Shown here: positions 1 through 5,667 of the stretch, piece by piece
Position numbering within the stretch: the stretch's first letter is position 1
How the letters are laid out: each line of letters begins with the position of its first letter
Source: Thalassiosira profunda
Lineage: Eukaryota > Bacillariophyta > Thalassiosirophyceae > Thalassiosirales > Thalassiosiraceae
Direction of reading: 5' to 3'
NCBI GenBank assembly: GCA_036939355.1
Contig: JALLAP010000592.1
Coordinates: 1 to 11,634 of the forward strand
Length of the DNA: 11,634 bases
Position numbers and translations under genes: made by a program
Notes under the pieces: model-generated
Told to the model about the DNA's origin: nothing
Database searches by the model: none
Seen by the model: only the letters and a program-made list of their open reading frames with translations

Positions 1-814
1 AGGAGAAGCCGTCGACGATTCATCGAATCTTGATGAAGGGCAACAAGACTCCTTCGGTTGGGGACTTTGGTGCTTCTCAATCGTAGAGGGGAATGTGTGT
101 GATGTTGATGGGAAGTGTGGGGGCGGAAGATTTTTGGAGGTGGGGCAAGAGGATGCGTTTCGTGTTGATGGAATGGGTGATGCATGCCCGGACCCATTTT
201 ATCGTGAGTGGTCAGCGGGGGCTGCATAAGCTGGACCCGGTGCAATTTTGGGAGAAGAGGCAACGTAGTTGATGGTTAAAAGTGAGGCAACACGTTGATG
301 TGGAAAGAGAGCTGATACTGGCTTATCGTTTGGTGCATTCACATGCTGGATAAGTTTCTTCATGTCACGCCAATCACCGTTTCTGTCTCTACATGCCACA
401 AAATTGAAGCATCGTAGCTGACAAGTTTGCACTCAGCGAAGTTGCTTTAGTTGGTGTCATAGCTTGGTAGTGGACAGAGTCTGCAAGAGACGGCAGGCTT
501 CCCTCAAACCTTGGGCGAGGCAACTGTGCTTCTCGCCGGGGAATCGGTAGTAGCAACATGAAATGTGTGTTGTCGCTAATGCACGCCATTGCCCTGCCAA
601 AACTGGGTACTGCCAGTCTCTCTGCCTCGACGCCCTCCCTCCTCCGCTCTCCACCTCGCTTTTGTTGCGTGAGCGAGCACTGCACATAACACTGCACGTG
701 CGTGAGAAGACATGTGTCTCTTGGGAAGATTTCTTCTACATACGGGGGAATCGTCAGGCATCACAAAACGAGGAGGCGGATTTGCTTCTGCCTGAAGCAA
801 GAGGCAGCAGAACG

Positions 815-940
815 ATGGCGAGAAGAGCAATCAACCACGCGTCGGAGAAGCAGATGGAGAGGTTCAACGGCTCATTGCATGCTGTATTGCAGCAGCGAAT
901 AACCTTGGAACGGCGAAGGGCGGAGGACCTCATAATTTGA
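815..940 (+). CDS. Possible short basic helical protein (low support)
   Basis: This is a 41-codon open frame from an ATG at 815. It reads as a charged, probably helical peptide rich in Arg, Glu and Gln (ending ...RRRAEDLII). The same frame is open further upstream, to about 563, but that upstream part is cysteine- and proline-rich and does not look like protein. It could be the last exon of a spliced gene, a small independent protein, or chance. It ends 109 bp before the start of the next gene on the same strand. No family is recognised. Confidence 0.15.
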   Translation: MARRAINHASEKQMERFNGSLHAVLQQRITLERRRAEDLII

Positions 941-986
941 TCGAGGGAGCATCGAGGCGCGGGTATCTTCGTGCTTTGCAGCTCCA

Positions 987-1004
987 GCCGATAAAGATAT
1001 CGGC
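987..1004. promoter_or_regulatory. Inverted repeat upstream of gene 1
   Basis: GCCGATA and TATCGGC form a perfect 7-bp inverted repeat around an AAGA spacer. It ends 45 bp before the ATG at 1050, so it lies in the core promoter or the 5' UTR. It could bind a dimeric regulator or fold as an RNA hairpin. A GGCGCC palindrome overlaps its right edge. The structure is seen directly; the role is inferred. Confidence 0.3.
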
Positions 1005-1049
1005 GCCGCCTCGTATCCAAAATCTTTGCTTCCCAAACATCACCACATC

Positions 1050-1562
1050 ATGGCAGGTCGTCGATGGCACCCGGTCAATGCGGCCAAGAATTCCCTCATG
1101 ACCGTCCAGATCGACTGCACGCTGACGGGCAAGCGCTACGTCGTGCCTTCCCAAAGCGACGAAAACCTCGACTACTTCGACGAGACCCCGACGGACATCA
1201 TCCGGGGATCAACGACGCTCCAGGACCTCATCCAACGCGTCAAGAAGGATCTGCCTGCCCTCTATCTCACTGATGAAACCGGGGGCGGGATCCTGACCTG
1301 CGGCCAGCAAAAGTTTCCGAAGAGCGAATGGGATACCACAATGTTGTGGGAGCTGATCTGCGAGGAGAAGGCTGGGACGGTGCCGTGGGCGAAGCTAGAC
1401 GACGGAAGGGAGGCGGTGATCGTGACGATTGGGAACGAGCAAAAGATAATGACGCCGAGGCCGACGACGGTGCATCGTATCCTCGCCAGGGGAAACCGCA
1501 CTCCATCTCTCGACATTGTCCAGGAGGAGGAAGAGGAGGATGAGGAGGACGAAGAAGAGTGA
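1050..1562 (+). CDS. Unknown small protein with acidic C-terminal tail
   Basis: This is a 170-aa intronless frame starting at the first in-frame ATG. The body (residues 1-155) is a mixed alpha/beta globular sequence: a strand-like stretch at 15-32 (LMTVQIDCTLTGKRYVV), a helix-like stretch at 55-68, a Gly-rich turn at 76-82 and a second strand-rich part near 120-130. The last 12 residues (159-170) are all Glu or Asp, encoded by GAG/GAA/GAC/GAT repeats. Such tails are common in histone-binding, ribosome-associated and other basic-partner proteins, but nothing here fixes the function. A beta-grasp-like fold is conceivable from the strand-helix-strand order, but this is weak. There is no signal peptide or membrane segment. 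It converges with the zinc-finger gene on the opposite strand. The composition and ordered body make it a likely real gene; I do not recognise the family. Confidence 0.7.
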   Translation: MAGRRWHPVNAAKNSLMTVQIDCTLTGKRYVVPSQSDENLDYFDETPTDIIRGSTTLQDLIQRVKKDLPALYLTDETGGGILTCGQQKFPKSEWDTTMLWELICEEKAGTVPWAKLDDGREAVIVTIGNEQKIMTPRPTTVHRILARGNRTPSLDIVQEEEEEDEEDEEE

Positions 1563-1890
1563 AGAGAGTGAACACCAAACCAATTTTGTGGATGGCAGCT
1601 ACAGCTAGTATGTACATTAGAAGACGAGCACGGACCGATGACAGCCAATCAGGGCGCGTTCGTCGACAGTATATGATGTAACAGATTAGCAGATTTTGTA
1701 ACAGCAGTTTTGCTTTTGCTGCAGCTCCAAGCTGCCCAAACGGCGAAATGAATGTTCTGCTGCGCCCTTTCCCACCTGTTGCTCTATCGACACCGGGATC
1801 ATATCAAGCTTCTCGTCAGCGCATTTCTTCGTAGATGCAGCTCCAAGCCGCACCAACGAGCCAAGCTGCACGAGAATGCCTGTTTGGATT
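1563..1890. other. Convergent 3' intergenic region
   Basis: These 328 bp separate two genes that end toward each other and should hold both 3' UTRs and polyadenylation regions. No gene is supported; the open frames here are antisense or 3' extensions of the neighbours. A near-repeat is present: a 23-bp element at 1720-1742 recurs at 1836-1858. Confidence 0.6.
1720..1858. repeat. Imperfect 23-bp direct repeat pair
   Basis: The 23-bp element at 1720-1742, beginning TGCAGCTCCAAGC, recurs at 1836-1858 with 20 of 23 bases identical. A shorter relative, TGCAGCTCCAGCCG, occurs at 977-990, upstream of gene 1. The copies lie in presumed 3' UTR sequence and may be a local duplication or an RNA-level motif. 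Confidence 0.35.
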
Positions 1891-2628
1891 CTACAGCCAC
1901 GCCGACCTCGACTCCACCAATCCCACGCGCTCCAGAACAGAATGCGACTTCTTCTGTTTCTGTCGGCGCGCCTTCTTCTTTGCACGCGCCTCCATCCCCT
2001 TGAGCATCTCGTCTCCCTCCCTCTCGATCTGTTTCATTCGGGCGTAGACACGCTCGGCCAGGGGGCGAAAGCACCTTTTCCGGTCTTTGTCGAACCCTCG
2101 CTCCTCCATCCAACGCAGGTACCTCCGAATACCGCGCGATCCCCCGCAGATTGGGAGATGTCTGTGGAAATCGACGATGACCTTCTTCGTTTCGCTCTCC
2201 GACCGGGGAAACTTTCGGAACCGTTGACGGCAACTGACGCACTCAATGCCGCAAAACATCATCTCATCTTTGGATTTGCTGCCGTTGACTGGGAGGCGCT
2301 GTTCGTACACTTTGAGCCCCGAGGCCAGGTGATATGGAAACGCCTCCATCGTCGGCCGATCCGTCGCCGTCACCACCCTGAGCCTCTCGGGAACGCCGTC
2401 CCTGGACGCCTTCGAGGACCCACTGCTACTGCTGGTTGCCATCGAAAGCGGGCTGCCGTCCTCGTTCAGCAGCGGCAGGTCAGCCTCCTCCTGCAATGCC
2501 GAATTGAGGTCGACAATAACGTCACAGGGAGAACGATTCGCCTCGCGCCTGCCCCTCTCGAGTTGCGGATGGAGGAAATATTTGACGGGCTCGGCGTCAT
2601 CCCGCCGACGCTTGATGCCGCGGTCCAT
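1891..2628 (-). CDS. C2HC-type zinc-finger protein, basic, probably nuclear
   Basis: This is a 245-aa intronless protein. The start is well fixed because an in-frame stop codon directly precedes the ATG at 2628. A zinc-binding module spans about residues 126-161: C130-x2-C133, then an arginine- and Phe/Pro-containing stretch (RFRKFPRS), then H157-x3-C161 in the form HLPIC. This C-x2-C...HLxxC layout with an FPRS-like middle resembles a small zinc module I associate with many otherwise unannotated diatom proteins; that link is from memory, not a search. Flanks are basic: KRRR near residues 6-9 and a Lys/Arg-rich segment at 216-227 (AKKKARRQKQKK), both suitable as nuclear localisation signals. 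A serine-rich linker lies at 66-75 and the C-terminal third is strongly helical and charged. DNA or RNA binding, or protein-protein contact in the nucleus, is plausible. It is head-to-head with the HAD gene. Confidence 0.75.
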   Translation of the reverse strand: MDRGIKRRRDDAEPVKYFLHPQLERGRREANRSPCDVIVDLNSALQEEADLPLLNEDGSPLSMATSSSSGSSKASRDGVPERLRVVTATDRPTMEAFPYHLASGLKVYEQRLPVNGSKSKDEMMFCGIECVSCRQRFRKFPRSESETKKVIVDFHRHLPICGGSRGIRRYLRWMEERGFDKDRKRCFRPLAERVYARMKQIEREGDEMLKGMEARAKKKARRQKQKKSHSVLERVGLVESRSAWL

Positions 2629-3131
2629 TTTACTATGGTATTTTCGCGAGATCCGGGAGAATATTTGTGGTGGAGAGGCGGCCGAGGCGAAGTCGACTCG
2701 CGGGTCGGCGCAGCTCGGGCTCGCTGAGCAATGCTGCCGACGTTTGCGGGGCGATGGCAGGGCTCACACCACTCTAGCACCAGCCACCGCAACGGCCAGC
2801 GGGCAGATACCACCAGCGTTGCGGGGACGGAAGCGCGGAAGGGGTGGCAAGGGGGGGACAGGAGGCCCGCGTCGTTGTGAGGGGGGCTTCTTTGTTGGAA
2901 ATGAAGGGGGGGAGTTTGTTCGTGGCGCCTACGTAGAAGTACGTAGGAATGGTAACTACCGCCCCCTCCCTCTCCTGCCCATCCGCCTCTCTCCTCCATC
3001 TCCATTCCCCTCGCCCTCTCGCCCCTTCGCCTCACGCAACCGCAGCACCGCTGCAGGGCCAGCGAGTGTGCTTTGCCGGCCCTAACCGCCGCCGCCGCCA
3101 GTCCACGCCCGGTACTCGATACCTCGTACTC
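2629..3131. promoter_or_regulatory. Divergent intergenic region between zinc-finger and HAD genes
   Basis: These 503 bp lie between two divergently transcribed starts (2628 and 3132) and should contain both promoters. The centre is G-rich on the + strand (about 2820-2920), followed by the TACGTA inverted repeat at 2928-2947 and then a long C/T-rich tract (about 2957-3033) leading toward the HAD start. Pyrimidine-rich leaders are common near eukaryotic transcription starts. Open frames across this stretch are repetitive and low-complexity and are not credible genes. The HAD frame is open back to an ATG at 2949, so part of this could encode an N-terminal extension. Confidence 0.5.
2928..2947. 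promoter_or_regulatory. TACGTA inverted repeat, candidate bZIP-type site
   Basis: CCTACGTA and TACGTAGG form a perfect 8-bp inverted repeat around a GAAG spacer. Each arm contains the ACGT core recognised by bZIP factors, a large regulator class in stramenopiles. It lies 300 bp upstream of the zinc-finger start and 185 bp upstream of the chosen HAD start, so it could serve both genes. The sequence is directly visible; regulator identity is inference. Confidence 0.4.
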
Positions 3132-3890
3132 ATGTCGGATCCGCCAGAGGATACCAATGATGGGCACCCATCACATGCAGCTGATGGAAGTGATGGGTGC
3201 CCATCACATGAAGATGCAGATGCAGCATCACGTTGCATTATCTTCCTCGACATCGACGGCGTCCTCAATACCACCAAGCACAACAAACAAATCCACCTCG
3301 AGGCGCCCTACCTGAAACGCCTCAAAACCATCGTCGAGGCAACCGACGCCCTCATCGTATTGACGACGTTCTGGCGGCACTTCCACGAGTACATCTCGTA
3401 CGTGCTGCATCGCCACGGGATCGACGTGGCGAGGCACACGCTGTCATTGCCGATGGGAGCGACGGCGGGGAAGCAGTGCACCAAAAAGTTCCTGCATTTT
3501 CATCGGGTCAGGCAGAGGGAGAATGGATATCATGATGGGGTGGAAGAGGAGAGCAATGCGATGATTGGGCGGTCGGCGGAGGACGAAGGGGAGTATGCAT
3601 CTCGGGCCGAGGAGATCGAGGCATGGTTGCAAATATATGGCGAGCGATACATGGGAAGCGAGGAAAGCAATTCGAGCGAGGGTGCAAATCGAGAAGCTAT
3701 CAACGGCAGTGCAAAGGGAGAGTACGATTTTCATCGGGAGCGTTGGCGATATTGTATTCTCGACGATCGGCCCACAGCGGCAAAGCCCGGCACGCCCCTC
3801 TTCGAGAGGTTCGTGCTCACAGAGACAAAGCTCGGATTGACAGAAGAGGATGCCAAGAGGGCCATCAAACTGTTGAGATTTGGACCGTAA
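3132..3890 (+). CDS. HAD-fold protein, Swiss Army Knife RNA repair HAD type
   Basis: The protein is 252 aa from the ATG at 3132. HAD motif I is clear at residues 37-45 (IFLDIDGVL, catalytic Asp at 40 and 42). Motif II-like LTTFWR is at 77-82, matching the LSSSWR of the small HAD domain found in Swiss Army Knife RNA repair proteins and relatives. The C-terminal part has RAEEIEAWL (158-166), the acidic motif CILDDR (208-213) and FVLTETKLGLTEEDAKRAI (227-245), which match the same family's end. Members are thought to be phosphoesterases acting on nucleic acid ends or small phosphates; the substrate here is unknown. Charged insertions at about 121-157 and 172-199 enlarge the core. A longer form starting at 2949 is possible, but its extra 61 residues are low-complexity. 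The N-terminus carries a peptide repeat (DGHPSH, DGCPSH) made by an inverted DNA repeat. Its 3' end faces the LEA-like gene 108 bp away. Confidence 0.8.
   Translation: MSDPPEDTNDGHPSHAADGSDGCPSHEDADAASRCIIFLDIDGVLNTTKHNKQIHLEAPYLKRLKTIVEATDALIVLTTFWRHFHEYISYVLHRHGIDVARHTLSLPMGATAGKQCTKKFLHFHRVRQRENGYHDGVEEESNAMIGRSAEDEGEYASRAEEIEAWLQIYGERYMGSEESNSSEGANREAINGSAKGEYDFHRERWRYCILDDRPTAAKPGTPLFERFVLTETKLGLTEEDAKRAIKLLRFGP
3158..3210. repeat. Paired near-palindromic repeats in the HAD N-terminus
   Basis: TGATGGGCACCCATCAC at 3158-3174 and TGATGGGTGCCCATCAC at 3191-3207 are each near-palindromes. They differ by a CA/TG change, so they are at once direct repeats (15 of 17 identical, both followed by ATG) and near-perfect inverted repeats of each other. 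Both arms are in frame and code for the peptide pair DGHPSH and DGCPSH just before HAD motif I. They could fold as a hairpin in the mRNA or be the scar of a local duplication. Confidence 0.6.
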
Positions 3891-3998
3891 AAGATATTTT
3901 TGGCTGCGTGCAATGCATCTAGCCTCTGCAGCCTTTGCAGACAGTCCTAAACGCACGGCAGCTCACGGATCAGTGACCTCCCCGTTATTATCGCACCT

Positions 3999-5264
3999 TC
4001 AATTCCCGCGGCCAGCGAATTCCTTCACCTTATCGCTTGTCTTTGTTGCGGTAGCTTTTGCAGATTGCTTCACATCCTCCTCAACACGAAGTATTGTTCG
4101 ATGTGCCTCCCATGCATACTGTTCTCCTTTTTGCATTGCATCTTTTTTGGCGTAGGTCACCGAGTGCTGCATATCATTTGCTGCTCTTGTCGCTGCGGTT
4201 TGGGCTGTTGCAGCCGCTGCCTCTGCTGCTTCAGTAGTTGCATGCACCGCTTTCTCTGTGGCATTCGAAGCTTTCTCAGATGCCCGGGGAAACCAGGACG
4301 ACAGCCATCTCCCACTGCTCGCATTGCCATCATCGGCTTCCGCAGTTTGAGATGCAACTGTCGAATTCACACTATCAGCCACCGCCAGGGAAGAATCAGA
4401 CCCCAACGACTTATTGGAGCTAAACATGTCCTTCAGCGCCTGCACCCCCTCCCGCGTCAGCGTGGTGCTCACTCCGTACACCCCAACCGCTGCCAGTCCC
4501 CACCACCACAGCCATCGCGTTGCTTTGTTCATCCCCTCCTGTACCTGCGTTGTCACATTTGATGCCGTTTTGGTGACGGTTTCGGTGGCAATGTTTGATG
4601 CTGATTGGACCAACGCCTCCCTGGTCTCTTTGCTGGGCATAGCGCTCGATATTCTCTGGGTTGCCTCTTTGGTTGTCGATTGCAATTGCGACTGTGTGAA
4701 TGGGAGCTTCGGTAGAGATGGAATTTTTGGCATCCTCTTTCCAACTTCTTCCTTCAGTCTATTGGCGGCGGACTGGGATATATCGGATAATGAGTTCTTC
4801 ACCTTCTCGCTTGTCTTTGATGCGGTGGCTTTTGCAGATTGCTTCACATCCTCCCCGACACGATGTATTGTTCGGTGTGCCTCCCACGCATACTGTTCGC
4901 CCTTCTGCTTTGCATCCCTCTTCACATTGGTCAACGAGTGTCGTATATCATTTGTTGCTTTTGTCGCTGCTATCTTGGCCTTTGCAGCCGCTGCCTCTGC
5001 AGCTTCGGTAGTTACATGCACTGCTTTCTCCGTGGCCCTCGATGCCGTTTCTGTCGTCTTCGAGGCGAGGGTATCAAATATCTGGCCCATTTTTGATCGA
5101 GCATCGTCTTGCGAAGATGGCTTAGAGGAAGCGGAGAATGCATTGTTGCAGCCGGCGAGGGGTTGCCGAATTGCAATTGCCGTTGGCGGCGGCCTCCGTC
5201 GGATGCACCGTCGAGCCACCAACGCCCCGTTGCCCGACAGAGCCGCGCGACAGATGCCCTGCAT
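3999..5264 (-). CDS. LEA-like helical protein with internal duplication and membrane span
   Basis: This is a 421-aa intronless protein. Residues 1-35 are rich in Arg and Ala with no acidic residues, as in a mitochondrial transit peptide. Residues 64-160 and 330-417 are Ala/Lys/Glu/Thr-rich amphipathic helix of the late embryogenesis abundant group 3 style, with blocks such as KATASKTSEKVK. Residues 77-156 and 335-414 are an internal duplication, 63 of 80 residues identical, sharing KGEQYAWEAHRTI. The middle has LPKLPF-containing linker (about 178-190) and one hydrophobic segment at about 250-269 (WLWWWGLAAVGVYGV), a likely membrane anchor. LEA proteins protect membranes and enzymes during drying, freezing or salt stress; one with a presequence and a membrane span would fit inner-membrane protection in mitochondria or another organelle. 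Alternatives are an apolipoprotein-like or other amphipathic coat protein. It is head-to-head with the UBL-WD40 gene. Confidence 0.8.
   Translation of the reverse strand: MQGICRAALSGNGALVARRCIRRRPPPTAIAIRQPLAGCNNAFSASSKPSSQDDARSKMGQIFDTLASKTTETASRATEKAVHVTTEAAEAAAAKAKIAATKATNDIRHSLTNVKRDAKQKGEQYAWEAHRTIHRVGEDVKQSAKATASKTSEKVKNSLSDISQSAANRLKEEVGKRMPKIPSLPKLPFTQSQLQSTTKEATQRISSAMPSKETREALVQSASNIATETVTKTASNVTTQVQEGMNKATRWLWWWGLAAVGVYGVSTTLTREGVQALKDMFSSNKSLGSDSSLAVADSVNSTVASQTAEADDGNASSGRWLSSWFPRASEKASNATEKAVHATTEAAEAAAATAQTAATRAANDMQHSVTYAKKDAMQKGEQYAWEAHRTILRVEEDVKQSAKATATKTSDKVKEFAGRGN
4023..4262 (-). repeat. LEA repeat unit, C-terminal copy
   Basis: This 240-bp segment encodes residues 335-414 of the LEA-like protein and is the partner of the copy at 4797-5036. 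The copies have the same length with no gaps and share 63 of 80 residues. The most conserved core is KGEQYAWEAHRTI followed by EDVKQSAKATA. The gene ends seven codons after this copy. Confidence 0.85.
4797..5036 (-). repeat. LEA repeat unit, N-terminal copy
   Basis: This 240-bp segment encodes residues 77-156. It is a gapless tandem-type duplicate of 4023-4262, separated from it by 534 bp that encode the linker and membrane span. Many third-position changes separate the copies, so the duplication is not very recent. Confidence 0.85.
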
Positions 5265-5667
5265 GTCGCGGCTATGCCAGAGAGATACAAATGCTTTGGG
5301 CCGCCTTGAGCCTGCGCGGGGTGAGAGCTACGGTGCAGGACGCAGGACTGCACCTTGTGCTGGAGCTGGAGCAGTTGCAGTTGCTCTGCCTCAAGGTCAA
5401 GGGGAAAGATAGCGACATCCGCATCGGACACTATCGGGCATTGATCGGACAATGCAAGAGGAAACGAAATCGAGGCGTGCACCCCGCCCGATGGATGCGC
5501 TGGGCAGAGATGTCGATGGAAGAGGGCCGAACCGACGCCGCTACTCGATGACAACGAGCGCGCGCGGATCGGCGGGACGCTGATGATACTTTTTGTTGAG
5601 TGGCCTCCTGGGTAGACTCCATCCTTTTATATCGATACATCCTGCTCTGCAATTGCAATCCGGTGTA
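5265..5667. promoter_or_regulatory. Divergent intergenic region between LEA-like and UBL-WD40 genes
   Basis: These 403 bp separate divergent starts at 5264 and 5668. Visible elements are a GCAGTTGCAGTTGC stretch at 5371-5384, a TATA-like run at 5626-5637 (TTTATATCGATA, with the palindrome TATCGATA) and a GCAATTGC palindrome at 5649-5656. Open frames on both strands cross the region but have no recognisable protein features. Confidence 0.45.

Larger units (their letters stand above)
1..1049. other. Gene-poor left flank
   Basis: No gene can be firmly supported here. On the + strand, one frame is open from base 2 to a TAA at 227-229 (75 codons with no start inside the window) and reads as an acidic, glycine-rich peptide. 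It could be the tail of a gene entering from the left, but the opposite strand is also open over much of the same stretch, so the coding signal is weak. Four copies of GTTGATG lie at 104, 164, 268 and 294. An E-box-like CACGTG lies at 695-700. The right end holds the probable promoter and 5' UTR of the gene starting at 1050. Confidence 0.5.

Noticed and set aside
1876..2727. 283-codon open frame on the + strand
   Set aside because: It is antisense to the zinc-finger gene. It has no recognisable motif and is rich in Arg/Pro/His as expected for an opposite-strand shadow, whereas the minus frame has a zinc module and a stop-fixed start.
2820..2920. G-rich stretch as a G-quadruplex
   Set aside because: The G-runs are unevenly spaced and four runs of three or more with short loops are not clearly available.
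2949..3131. 61-residue N-terminal extension of the HAD protein
   Set aside because: It is read through a C/T-rich promoter-like tract and gives a Pro/Ser/Arg-rich peptide. It could still be translated, but the ATG at 3132 is the simpler start.
2466..3167. 233-codon minus-strand frame across the divergent promoter
   Set aside because: The sequence is Arg/Gly/Ser low-complexity and overlaps the zinc-finger gene in another frame; it reflects G- and C-rich promoter tracts.
4414..5412. 332-codon open frame on the + strand
   Set aside because: It lies antisense to the LEA-like gene. Its Val/Ala/Phe/Cys-rich composition is what results from reading Ala/Lys/Thr repeat codons backwards, and the minus strand shows a clear presequence, repeat and membrane layout.
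5012..5554. 180-codon minus-strand frame upstream of the LEA-like start
   Set aside because: It is in a different frame from the LEA-like gene and overlaps its 5' end. No splice pair joining them was evident, and the sequence has no ordered protein character.
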